Assembly: GCF_000716595.1 (NCBI RefSeq)
Contig: NZ_JNXC01000063.1
Span: forward strand, 1-8,388
Reading direction: 5' to 3'
Source of the DNA: Saccharothrix sp. NRRL B-16314
GTDB taxonomy: Bacteria; Actinomycetota; Actinomycetes; Mycobacteriales; Pseudonocardiaceae
Length of the DNA: 8,388 nt
Shown: piece by piece, positions 1 through 6,295 of the stretch
How positions within the stretch are numbered: position 1 is the stretch's first letter
Layout: every line of letters starts with the position of its first letter
Made by a program: the position numbers and the translations under genes
Notes under the pieces: model-generated
Told to the model about the DNA's origin: nothing
What the model saw: the letters and a program-made list of their open reading frames with translations, nothing else
The model's database searches: none

Positions 1-666
1 CCCCGCCAGCCCCGACCCCGACCCACCCGGCCGAGACCCCGAACCCGCCCCAGCCGCCCCAGACCCCGAACCCGGCCCGGCCACGACAGCAGGCGCGTCC
101 CCGGTCCGCGCACCATCCCGCCACCCGACCACCGTCGACGGCTGCACGGCCACCGGCCCACCAGCGGGGTCGGCGGACGTGATGGTCAGCAGCTCGTTGG
201 TCCACGTCATGCCGATCGCGTTCGACAGCTTCTGCCGCGTCGCGCTCACGTCCGCACCAGGCGGCGGGGCGAGGTCCTGTGGCAGGAGGGAGACGGCGTC
301 GCCGACCGTGAGCACCTTGCCGGTCAGCGCCATGCGCAGCGTCTCGGGTGTCAGCGACGTGCTCGCCAACCGCGACCCGGCGACCGTCACGGTCCGGGCG
401 GCGGCGACGTCGACCGGTGCGACCACCACCTCCGCGCCTTCCACCACGCCGAGGTTCGACAGCGTCACGTCGTCCACGAAGACCACCCCGGGCGGGCCGT
501 CGCCGGGGGTGGCGGCGGCGAGGGCGGCGCTCACCCGGGCGCCTGTCAGGCGCACCGCGTCCCACGCGCGCAGCCCGAGGGCGTCCAGGACCTCCGGGTG
601 GAGGCGGACCACGCCTCGGCGGGTGTCGAGGGCCGAGGGGGAGAGGCGGGCCGTCAGGGTGATCAC
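1..666 (-). CDS. CDC48-like AAA family ATPase, N-terminal part (runs off the window)
   Basis: This is the first 222 codons of a larger leftward gene; the C-terminal part, including any Walker motifs, lies outside the window. Reading from GTG at 666, the protein begins VITLTARLSPSALDTRRGVV and continues with RLHPEVLDALGLRAWDAV, typical of the double-psi beta-barrel N-domain of CDC48/VAT ATPases (about residues 1-90). A second N-subdomain-like part follows (about 90-175). Residues about 198-222 are almost only Gly, Ser and Ala, probably a flexible linker before the first AAA module. The gene follows pssA as Rv0435c does in M. tuberculosis, and the sequence resembles that protein. Family members are hexameric unfoldases; the substrate here is unknown. 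No Shine-Dalgarno precedes the GTG, but TACGCT sits 6 nt upstream, which suggests a leaderless mRNA. The ATPase domains are inferred, not seen. Confidence 0.85.
   Translation of the reverse strand, partial: MITLTARLSPSALDTRRGVVRLHPEVLDALGLRAWDAVRLTGARVSAALAAATPGDGPPGVVFVDDVTLSNLGVVEGAEVVVAPVDVAAARTVTVAGSRLASTSLTPETLRMALTGKVLTVGDAVSLLPQDLAPPPGADVSATRQKLSNAIGMTWTNELLTITSADPAGGPVAVQPSTVVGWRDGARTGDAPAVVAGPGSGSGAAGAGSGSRPGGSGSGLAG
34..74. repeat. Short direct repeat in the Gly/Ser linker coding region
   Basis: The 14-mer AGACCCCGAACCCG occurs at 34-47 and again at 61-74, 27 bp (9 codons) apart, so the frame is kept. On the coding strand it encodes part of the Gly-Ser-rich linker of the AAA ATPase. 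It is surrounded by further C-rich near-repeats (1-130). Such low-complexity GC-rich sequence is a plausible reason for an assembly break at the left end of this window. Confidence 0.7.
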
Positions 667-826
667 GGGTCGAGCGTAGTTGGGTCTGCGGTTGGTCGCG
701 GCCTCGTTGTTTCAACCGACGTTTCAGGTCGGAGATAACAGCGTTTCTGTCGGTGATCGGCCGATGATCACCCGTTGGTGTCAGTCGTCGGACGAGGAAA
801 CGGCTGGTCAGGGGCAGTTTAGGCGA
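667..826. other. Intergenic region between pssA and the AAA ATPase gene, with inverted repeats
   Basis: These 160 bp hold no plausible gene. Two inverted repeats are visible: GGTGATC (752-758) with GATCACC (766-772) around a 7-nt centre, and CCGAC (716-720) with GTCGG (728-732). The first could be a weak factor-independent terminator for psd-pssA or an operator; there is no T-run after it on the minus strand. An 8-bp palindrome GTGATCAC (659-666) carries the same core and overlaps the ATPase start codon. Confidence 0.4.
673..678 (-). promoter_or_regulatory. Candidate -10 box for a leaderless AAA ATPase transcript
   Basis: On the minus strand TACGCT (TAnnnT type) ends 6 nt before the GTG at 666, and no purine-rich RBS is present. 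In actinobacteria this spacing places the transcription start at the start codon itself. No convincing -35 box is seen at 16-19 nt upstream. Confidence 0.45.
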
Positions 827-1798
827 TCATGGGCGATCGTGCCGGCGGAGGCCGATCTGGCGCCATCCGCGGCGCTTGCCGGGCCTCGCCTGACCGTTCG
901 TCTCCGCCGCCACCTGCGTCGGGTCGGCGACCCGACGAGGCCGCCGCACGGCGCGGATCGCCGCACCGGCCACCCGCCCCCGCAACGGCTGCCGCAACCC
1001 CAACCGCCGCGCCGCCACCCCGTGCGCCCGCTTGATCGCCCGTCGGTCCGCCGCCGCCACCGACCACGCCTCCGGGTGCTTCGCCAACCACCGGTACCGC
1101 CGCACCGAGTACGGCAGGTGCCCCAGGTACACCAGCATCGCCGCGATCAACGCCACCAACGGGAACGTGATCACCGCCGCCGCCAGCAACCCGACCAGCA
1201 CCAGCAGCGGCGCGACGAGGCGCGGCGGCACCTTGATCGTCTTCACCGACAGCGTCGGGATGCGGCTCACCAGCAGCAACGCGATCCCGACCGTCCACAG
1301 CGCGACGACAACGGAACCGGACCACCACCCGGCCCGGCCCAGCTGCTCGTCCACGATCAACGGCAGCAGCAGCAACAACCCGCCGGCCGGCGCGGGCACG
1401 CCGACGAAGAACTCCTTCGCGAACGGCGGCTGCTCGACGTCGAGCAGCGTGTTGAACCGCGCCAGCCGCACCACCATGCACACGGCGAAGATCAACGCGA
1501 CGACCCAGCCCTGCCGGTCGCCGCCGAACTTCCACACGTAGATCACCAGCGCGGGCGCGACCCCGAACGAGATCGCGTCCGCCAGCGAGTCCAGCTCCGC
1601 GCCCATCTTGCTGGTCGCGTCGAGCATCCGGGCGATCCGCCCGTCCAGCCCGTCGAACACCGCCGCCGCCGCGATGGAGCCGATCGCGGCGCCCCACATC
1701 CCGATCATCGCGAAGTGCACGGCGGACAGCCCGGCGCACATCGCCAGCACCGTGATGGCGTTCGGCAGCAGCCTGATTCCCGGCCCGCTCGGAGCCAT
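827..1798 (-). CDS. pssA: CDP-diacylglycerol-serine O-phosphatidyltransferase
   Basis: A 323-residue integral membrane enzyme that transfers phosphatidyl from CDP-diacylglycerol to L-serine, giving phosphatidylserine. The CDP-alcohol phosphotransferase signature D-G-x2-A-R-x8-G-x3-D-x3-D is complete: D52, G53, A56, R57, G66, D70, D74. These acidic residues bind the metal and the CDP moiety. About six hydrophobic stretches lie between residues 11 and 228. After about residue 245 the protein ends in an Arg-rich soluble tail of roughly 80 residues, which makes it somewhat longer than the mycobacterial enzyme. ATG at 1798 is chosen because GGAGGG, inside the end of psd, lies 10 nt upstream and the N-terminus leads straight into LLPNAITVLAM, the usual first helix. 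The gene starts 4 nt after the psd stop, so the two are surely co-transcribed and probably translationally coupled. Its product is the substrate of Psd. Confidence 0.95.
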   Translation of the reverse strand: MAPSGPGIRLLPNAITVLAMCAGLSAVHFAMIGMWGAAIGSIAAAAVFDGLDGRIARMLDATSKMGAELDSLADAISFGVAPALVIYVWKFGGDRQGWVVALIFAVCMVVRLARFNTLLDVEQPPFAKEFFVGVPAPAGGLLLLLPLIVDEQLGRAGWWSGSVVVALWTVGIALLLVSRIPTLSVKTIKVPPRLVAPLLVLVGLLAAAVITFPLVALIAAMLVYLGHLPYSVRRYRWLAKHPEAWSVAAADRRAIKRAHGVAARRLGLRQPLRGRVAGAAIRAVRRPRRVADPTQVAAETNGQARPGKRRGWRQIGLRRHDRP

Positions 1799-1802
1799 CC
1801 GC

Positions 1803-2516
1803 TCAGCCCTCCGAAGGAAGCTCGGCGAGGACGGTCTCGCCGCCGATGGTGCGCTGCCCGGCCTCCACCAGCACCCGGCTGCCGGCCGGCACGTACAGGT
1901 CGACCCGCGAGCCGAACCGGATCAGGCCGTACGTCTGCCCGACCGCCACCTTGTCGCCCTCGGCGACCTCGCACACGATCCGCCGCGCCACCAGGCCGGC
2001 GATCTGCACGACCACCACGTCGTGCCCGGACGGCGTGCTCAGCCACACCGTGTTGCGCTCGTTGTCCTCGCTCGCCTTGTCCAGGTCCGCGGACAGGAAC
2101 TTGCCGGGCCGGTACGACACCTGCCGCACCAGGCCGGGCACGGGCACGCGCTGGACGTGCACGTCGAACACCGACAGGAACACGCTGATCCTGGTCATCG
2201 GCGCGGAACCGAGGCCCAGCTCGGCGGGCGGCGTGGCCTCGACCACGTGCGACACCGTGCCGTCGGCGGGCGCGACGGCGATGTCGGGCCTGGTCGGCGT
2301 GGTGCGCTTGGGTTCGCGGAAGAACCACGCGACCCACGCGGTCAGCAGCGCACCGGCGACGCCGAAGCGGCGGGAGTACCGGCGCAGCAGCAGTGTCGCG
2401 ACGGCTGCGCCCGCCACGAAGGGGCGGCCCGCGGGGTGCATCGGGGGGACGATGCCCCGGGCGAGCTCTACGAAGTGGGAGACGGCACCACGGTTCTTGT
2501 CGCGATCGGCGGTCAT
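1803..2516 (-). CDS. psd: Phosphatidylserine decarboxylase proenzyme
   Basis: A 237-residue short-type, membrane-associated decarboxylase that converts phosphatidylserine to phosphatidylethanolamine, the step after PssA. The N-terminal third has two hydrophobic segments (about 32-44 and 51-66) followed by FFREPKR. Then come PADG (D85), the FDVHVQR segment with H120, and the self-cleavage site F201-G202-S203 (FGSRVDLYVP). By family knowledge, cleavage before Ser203 makes a beta chain (1-202) and a small alpha chain whose N-terminal serine becomes the pyruvoyl cofactor. All three key elements are present, so it should be active. ATG at 2516 has GGAAGAG 4 nt upstream on the minus strand. It is the first gene of the psd-pssA unit, with a good promoter 126-154 bp upstream. 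The order matches Rv0437c-Rv0436c in M. tuberculosis. Confidence 0.95.
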   Translation of the reverse strand: MTADRDKNRGAVSHFVELARGIVPPMHPAGRPFVAGAAVATLLLRRYSRRFGVAGALLTAWVAWFFREPKRTTPTRPDIAVAPADGTVSHVVEATPPAELGLGSAPMTRISVFLSVFDVHVQRVPVPGLVRQVSYRPGKFLSADLDKASEDNERNTVWLSTPSGHDVVVVQIAGLVARRIVCEVAEGDKVAVGQTYGLIRFGSRVDLYVPAGSRVLVEAGQRTIGGETVLAELPSEG

Positions 2517-2641
2517 GGCTCTTCCGTGTCAGGGCAGTGCTTCCGGCCCGCCACACGCTACGCGGCTCCGCCGGCCCCCGGCCCGCCCGCCCGTGCGTCC
2601 CCCGACGAACGCACGGACCGAACCAGCCGGGGACCACCACG

Positions 2642-2670
2642 AGTGTAATCCCGGTCACACGAGTGATCAA
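2642..2670 (-). promoter_or_regulatory. Predicted promoter of the psd-pssA operon
   Basis: On the minus strand TTGATC (2665-2670) and TACACT (2642-2647) are separated by exactly 17 nt, close to the vegetative sigma consensus. Transcription would start near 2635, leaving a leader of about 120 nt before the psd ATG. This is the best promoter match I see in the window. It separates psd-pssA from moeA transcriptionally, although read-through from moeA is not excluded. Confidence 0.65.
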
Positions 2671-2691
2671 CGCCGGAGGGTCAACTCCGCA

Positions 2692-3906
2692 CTACTCTCC
2701 GTGCAGGAGGCGGACCGCGACCTCGGTCCCCGCCGCCAGCTCCGTGACGTCCTCCGGCACCTCGATCAGGCAATTGCTGATCGCCAACGCCGACAGCAGG
2801 TGCGAACCCGGCCCGCCCACCGGCGTCACCACCTGCCCCGAGTCCGGGTCGTACGCGCCGCGCCGGAACTGCGTGCGCCCCGCCGGCGACGTGATCGGCG
2901 CGCTCAGCCGCGCGACGGCGGTCGGCCGCTCCACCCGGGCGAACCCCATCGCGGCCCGCAGCGCCGGCCGGATGAACACCTCGAACGACACCTGCGCGCT
3001 CACCGGGTTCCCGGGCAGCGTCGCCACCGCCACGCCCTGGTAGCGCCCCGCGCCCTGCGGCCCGCCCGGCTGCATCGCGACCTTCGTGAACTCCACGCCC
3101 CGCCCCGTGAACGCGTCCTTCACCACCTCGTACGCCCCCGCGCTCACCCCGCCGGACGTGAGCAGCAGGTCCACCGACGCCAACCGCGGCCCGATCGCCG
3201 CGTGGAACTCCTCGACGTCGTCCGGCACGAACCGCAGCAGCTCGGCCTCACCGCCCGACTCGCGCACCGCCGCCGCCAGCATCACGCCGTTCGACTCGTA
3301 GATCTGCCCCGGCGCCAACGCCACACCCGGCCCCACCAGCTCGGACCCCGTCGACAGCACCAGCACCCGAGGCCTTCGGCGGACCGGCAGCGCGCCGAAC
3401 CCCAACGCCGCCGCCAACCCCAGCTGCGCCGGGCCGAGCACCGCACCGGCGCGCAGCACCGTCGTCCCCGCCGCGACGTCGTCCGCCATCCGCCGCACGT
3501 TCGCGCCGACCGCCACCCCGCGGTCCACCCGGACCACCGACGTGCCGCCGTCCGTCCACTCCACCTGCACCACGGCGTCCGCACCGGCCGGCATCGGCGC
3601 GCCCGTCATGATCCGGTGCGCCGTCCCCGGCTCCAACGGCGCCGACGACGTCCGCCCGGCCGGGATGTCGTCCGCCACCGGCAGCTCCACCGGCACCGAC
3701 GCCACGTCCGCCGCGCGCACCGCGTAACCGTCCATCGCCGAGTTGTCGAACGGCGGCAGCGGCACCGACGCCACCACGTCGGCGGCCAGCACCAGGCCGA
3801 GGCAGTCGCCGACCGGCGACTCCACCACCGGCATCATCCCCAGCAGCCCGGCGACGCGGGCCTTGTGATCAGCGACTCGGGTCAGCGTGTTGGACACGCG
3901 CACCAT
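2692..3906 (-). CDS. moeA: Molybdopterin molybdenumtransferase MoeA
   Basis: A 404-residue cytosolic enzyme of molybdenum cofactor synthesis that releases AMP from adenylyl-molybdopterin and inserts molybdate. Visible family motifs in order are PPFDNSAMDGYA (51-62, with D59), RIMTGAPMPAGADAV (98-112), VLVLSTGSEL (181-190, E189), IYESNGVML (202-210), LLTSGGVSAGAYE (248-260) and ATLPGNPVSAQVSFE (295-309). The C-terminal beta-domain runs from about 325. Length is normal for the family. PGGP (280-283) replaces the PGKP of E. coli-type MoeA; I do not know whether this affects activity. The open frame extends far upstream, but ATG at 3906 is chosen because GAGG lies 8 nt before it and homology begins just after. 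It corresponds in position to moeA2 (Rv0438c). It starts divergently from the AIM24-family gene, leaving only 54 bp for both control regions. No other Mo-cofactor gene is in the window. Confidence 0.93.
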   Translation of the reverse strand: MVRVSNTLTRVADHKARVAGLLGMMPVVESPVGDCLGLVLAADVVASVPLPPFDNSAMDGYAVRAADVASVPVELPVADDIPAGRTSSAPLEPGTAHRIMTGAPMPAGADAVVQVEWTDGGTSVVRVDRGVAVGANVRRMADDVAAGTTVLRAGAVLGPAQLGLAAALGFGALPVRRRPRVLVLSTGSELVGPGVALAPGQIYESNGVMLAAAVRESGGEAELLRFVPDDVEEFHAAIGPRLASVDLLLTSGGVSAGAYEVVKDAFTGRGVEFTKVAMQPGGPQGAGRYQGVAVATLPGNPVSAQVSFEVFIRPALRAAMGFARVERPTAVARLSAPITSPAGRTQFRRGAYDPDSGQVVTPVGGPGSHLLSALAISNCLIEVPEDVTELAAGTEVAVRLLHGE

Positions 3907-3960
3907 CCTGCCCGCCTCATGGCAGACTGCTCCAACCGGCTGATCACGACAGGGGGAACG

Positions 3961-4605
3961 TTGCAGGTCAGGACCCGTCACACCCCGACGTTCGGGGTGG
4001 CCCGGCTCATGCTCGCACCCGCCGAACCGGTGCTCGTCGAGCGTTCCTCCGTGCTCGCGACCAGCTACGGCGTCGGTGTCGACGGCAAGACCAAGGCGCC
4101 CGGCCTCACCGCCGCGCTGTGCACCGCGAGCGCCGAAGGCGGCTGGGTGGACGTCGCGCCGCCCCTGCCCGGCGACCTGCACGTGCTCGAACTCGACGGC
4201 ACCACCGGCTGGTGCGTCTCCCGCAACGCCTGGCTCGCCTCCGCCGCGACCGTCCGCCTCGACCCGTCCGCCCCACCCGTGCGGGCGCTGCACGGCGGCG
4301 ACAACGGCTTCCTCGCCTACGCGTTCGGCACCGGCCCCGTGGTCCTCAGCTGCTACGGCACCCTCGACGTGGTCACTTTGGAACCCGGCGAACTCGTCAC
4401 CCTCGACAGCGGCCACGTCGTCGCTTTCGCCGACACCGTCCAGTGCCGGCTGCGCGCCGTTTCCCCCGGCGCGTCCCAATCGGTTCGGAACGGCGAAGGA
4501 CTCGTTCTCGACTTCGCCGGCCCCGGTCTCGTGCTCACCCGGACCCGCAGCCCGCGCGGATTGGTCAGTTGGTTGCGCGACAACGGATTCAGCGTCCGCC
4601 CCTAA
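3961..4605 (+). CDS. AIM24 family protein (TRAP-like beta-sandwich)
   Basis: A 214-residue protein of the AIM24 (DUF124) family, recognised from the opening QVRTRHTPTFGVARLMLAP and from the later blocks GWCVSRNAWLAS, GPVVLSCYGTLDVVTLEPGE and SGHVVAFADTVQCRLRAVS. It is built of beta strands, with no signal peptide or membrane helix, and is probably cytosolic. The biochemical role of bacterial AIM24 proteins is not established; the yeast relative acts in mitochondrial inner-membrane organisation. TTG at 3961 is the preferred start, because AGGGGG (3951-3956) lies just upstream and family members begin at this point. An in-frame ATG at 3919 would add 14 residues (MADCSNRLITTGGT) but has no RBS and lies only 12 bp from the divergent moeA start. 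No terminator is seen before the cold-shock gene 91 bp downstream, so read-through is possible. Confidence 0.85.
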   Translation: MQVRTRHTPTFGVARLMLAPAEPVLVERSSVLATSYGVGVDGKTKAPGLTAALCTASAEGGWVDVAPPLPGDLHVLELDGTTGWCVSRNAWLASAATVRLDPSAPPVRALHGGDNGFLAYAFGTGPVVLSCYGTLDVVTLEPGELVTLDSGHVVAFADTVQCRLRAVSPGASQSVRNGEGLVLDFAGPGLVLTRTRSPRGLVSWLRDNGFSVRP

Positions 4606-4622
4606 TCCCGTCATGACTCCAT

Positions 4623-4630
4623 AAGGAGGT
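4623..4630 (+). promoter_or_regulatory. Orphan perfect Shine-Dalgarno sequence in the cold-shock gene leader
   Basis: AAGGAGGT is fully complementary to the 16S rRNA tail, yet no start codon lies at the usual 5-10 nt. The next is a GTG 16 nt on that opens no credible gene. A three-codon mini-frame (ATG ACT CCA TAA, 4613-4624) ends exactly over it. It may be chance, a relic, or a ribosome standby site. Confidence 0.35.
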
Positions 4631-4653
4631 ATCGGCGAACCCCCTCGTGCCTC

Positions 4654-4659
4654 TAGCGT
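4654..4659 (+). promoter_or_regulatory. Weak candidate -10 box for the cold-shock gene
   Basis: TAGCGT fits the actinobacterial TAnnnT pattern and would give a leader of about 30 nt before the TTG start. There is no recognisable -35 box at 16-19 nt upstream, so the call rests on one hexamer. Confidence 0.3.
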
Positions 4660-4696
4660 GGCGGTTTGCTCAGGGTATTTCTCAAAGGAGGACGTC

Positions 4697-4903
4697 TTGG
4701 CTGTCGGCACGGTCAAGTGGTTCAACTCGGAGAAGGGGTACGGCTTCATCGCGGCCGACGGCGGGCCGGATGTCTTCGTGCACTACTCGGCGATCCAGAT
4801 GGAAGGTTTCCGAACGCTGGCCGAGGGCGACCGGGTGGAGTTCGAGATCCAGGCGGGCCGCGACGGCCGCAGTCAGGCATCGGACGTCCGGAAGGCACCG
4901 TGA
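4697..4903 (+). CDS. Cold-shock domain protein (CspA family)
   Basis: A 68-residue single-domain nucleic-acid-binding protein. It begins [20 protein letters not shown] and carries RNP1 (KGYGFI, 13-18) and RNP2 (VFVHY, 26-30), with W8, F18 and F27 on the expected binding face. Family members bind single-stranded RNA/DNA and keep mRNA unfolded; actinobacteria often express several constitutively. TTG at 4697 is chosen because GGAGG (4687-4691) lies 5 nt upstream and the AVGTVKWFN start is the family norm. A GTG at 4658 in the same frame would add 13 residues without homology or RBS. Length is normal. It is flanked by a 91-bp leader and by a strong terminator beginning 5 bp after the stop, so it is probably the last gene of its transcript, with AIM24 or alone. 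Confidence 0.95.
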   Translation: MAVGTVKWFNSEKGYGFIAADGGPDVFVHYSAIQMEGFRTLAEGDRVEFEIQAGRDGRSQASDVRKAP

Positions 4904-4908
4904 TCTCA

Positions 4909-4936
4909 GCCCGACCCGCCACGCGGCGGGTCGGGC
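4909..4936 (+). terminator. Strong hairpin terminator after the cold-shock gene
   Basis: GCCCGACCCGCC (4909-4920) and its exact complement GGCGGGTCGGGC (4925-4936) form a perfect 12-bp GC-rich stem with a 4-nt loop (ACGC). It is followed by GCTTTCC, a short T-run as is common in high-GC actinobacteria. It begins 5 bp after the stop codon. Confidence 0.88.
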
Positions 4937-4987
4937 GCTTTCCCCGCGGGCTCTCCCGCTCGGGCGACCACCGCCGGGGCGGCGACG

Positions 4988-5016
4988 GTTGCCGGCGGGC
5001 AACGATTGGCGGCAAC
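4988..5016. promoter_or_regulatory. Inverted and direct repeat GTTGCC/GGCAAC upstream of the kinase
   Basis: GTTGCC (4988-4993) and GGCAAC (4998-5003) form a 6-bp inverted repeat with a 4-nt spacer. A third copy, GGCAAC, follows at 5011-5016, 13 bp after the second. The cluster ends 28 bp before the predicted -10 box of the kinase gene, a plausible operator position. In sequence this GC-rich such matches can occur by chance. Confidence 0.3.
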
Positions 5017-5043
5017 CCGGCGCCGGCCCCCGTACCGGGACGT

Positions 5044-5049
5044 TAGGCT
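5044..5049 (+). promoter_or_regulatory. Candidate -10 box for a leaderless kinase transcript
   Basis: TAGGCT ends 7 nt before the GTG start of the kinase gene and there is no Shine-Dalgarno sequence in front of that codon. This spacing puts transcription initiation at the GTG, as in leaderless actinobacterial genes. No clear -35 is seen. Confidence 0.5.
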
Positions 5050-5056
5050 GCCCCGC

Positions 5057-6286
5057 GTGTCGGAGGACCTGAGCGGGCGACGGTTGGGCCATTACCGGAT
5101 CGACGGCGTGCTCGGCCGGGGTGGCATGAGCGTGACCTACAAGGCCACGGACGTCAGGCTCGGTCGGAAGGTCGCCCTGAAGGTCATCGGCGAGCACCTC
5201 ACCGCGGACGCCGAGTTCCGGGAGCGGTTCGTCGACGAGGCGCGCAACACCTCGGCGATCGACCACGCGAACATCGTGCCGCTCTACGACTTCGACGAGG
5301 TCGACGGGCTGCTCTACATCGCGATGCGACTGGTCGACGGCCAGGACCTCGCGTCGCACATCAAGGACGGCCCCCTCTCGCCCGCGCGCACCCTGACGCT
5401 GCTCGGCCAGGTCGCCGAAGCGCTCGACATGCTGCACGGCAAGGGCCTGGTCCACCTCGACGTGAAACCGGCGAACGTGCTGGTCACCGCCAAGGAGGCC
5501 GCCGGCGAGCACGTCTACCTCGCGGACTTCGGGCTGACCCGGCGCGGCGCCACCGGGCACCGCACCCGCACCGGCGACTTCCTCGGCTCGCCCACCTACG
5601 CCGCGCCCGAGCACCTGCGCGGCGAACCGCTCGACGGGCGCACCGACCAGTACGCGCTCGCGTGCATGGTGTTCGCCTGCCTGTCCGGTCGGCCGCCGTT
5701 CCAGGGGACCGTGCAGGACGTCATCCAGGGGCACCTGGGCGCGGAGATCCCGCCGCTGACCGCGATGGTGTCGCTGCCGCCGGCCATCGACGACGTGCTG
5801 CGCAGGGGCACGGCGAAGGACCCGTCCCAGCGGTTCGGGTCGTGCGCCGAGCTGGTCGCCGCGGCCCGGGTCGCGCTGTCCGCCGCGCCGCAGGGCACGC
5901 CGCCGCCCCGCCGTGACGCCGGCGGGCCGCCGATGGGCCCGCAGACCGGTGGTGTGCCGGCGCAGCAGCAGCCTTACCGGCCGCCCTACCCGCAGCAACA
6001 GCAGCAGCCCGGTTTCCTCCAGGACCCGGTGCGGCTCCGCCCGCCCGCCCAGGTCGGCGCCAGCGCGTTCACCGCCACCACCAAGTCCCGTCCCGCGTGG
6101 TTCGCGCCCGTCCTCGCCGGCGCGGTGGCGATCGCGCTCATCGTCGTCCTCGTCGTGATCTTCGCCCCGAAGGACGAACCTCCCCGACCGGGTGGCGGGC
6201 CGGGCACCAGCCAGTCCATCGAGGTCGGGGGCACGACGAGCGGGAAACCCCTGCCCACGAGCGTGCCCGTTCGGACGTCCCGCTGA
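5057..6286 (+). CDS. Membrane-anchored serine/threonine protein kinase (PknB type), HLD variant
   Basis: A 409-residue Hanks-type kinase. The catalytic domain covers about residues 10-275: glycine loop LGRGGMSVTY (19-28), K42 in VALK, helix-C E61, catalytic loop HLDVKPAN (133-140), DFG (157-159), activation segment with several Thr (161-180) and APE (183-185). The arginine of the usual HRD is leucine (L134), so this is a non-RD kinase; D135, N140 and D157 are kept, so activity is likely. A Pro/Gln-rich juxtamembrane region follows (281-332), including a QQQQQ run, then one transmembrane helix (about 349-371) and an outer tail of only about 38 residues rich in Gly, Ser, Thr and Pro, without PASTA repeats. 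The substrate is unknown. GTG at 5057 is chosen because SEDLSGRRLGHYRI is the usual entry into the domain; upstream in-frame codons give no homology. The stop lies only 9 nt before the CIRCE operators of groEL, with no terminator between. Confidence 0.93.
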   Translation: MSEDLSGRRLGHYRIDGVLGRGGMSVTYKATDVRLGRKVALKVIGEHLTADAEFRERFVDEARNTSAIDHANIVPLYDFDEVDGLLYIAMRLVDGQDLASHIKDGPLSPARTLTLLGQVAEALDMLHGKGLVHLDVKPANVLVTAKEAAGEHVYLADFGLTRRGATGHRTRTGDFLGSPTYAAPEHLRGEPLDGRTDQYALACMVFACLSGRPPFQGTVQDVIQGHLGAEIPPLTAMVSLPPAIDDVLRRGTAKDPSQRFGSCAELVAAARVALSAAPQGTPPPRRDAGGPPMGPQTGGVPAQQQPYRPPYPQQQQQPGFLQDPVRLRPPAQVGASAFTATTKSRPAWFAPVLAGAVAIALIVVLVVIFAPKDEPPRPGGGPGTSQSIEVGGTTSGKPLPTSVPVRTSR

Positions 6287-6295
6287 CCAGCTCTT

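Noticed and set aside
680..2188. Rightward open frame opposite pssA and psd
   Set aside because: It is rich in Arg, Pro, His and Gln with no homology, and lies opposite well-identified enzymes.
1846..4605. Very long rightward open frame through psd and moeA on the opposite strand
   Set aside because: It is open only because of high GC content. The translation is Arg/Pro/His-rich without family features, and only its last part (from 3961) is the real AIM24 gene.
4658..4696. Upstream GTG start for the cold-shock protein
   Set aside because: The added 13 residues lack homology, and the TTG at 4697 has an ideal RBS 5 nt upstream.
3907..4749. Extension of moeA upstream by 281 residues in the same frame
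   Set aside because: The extra part is the antisense of the AIM24 and csp genes. MoeA homology begins just after the ATG at 3906.
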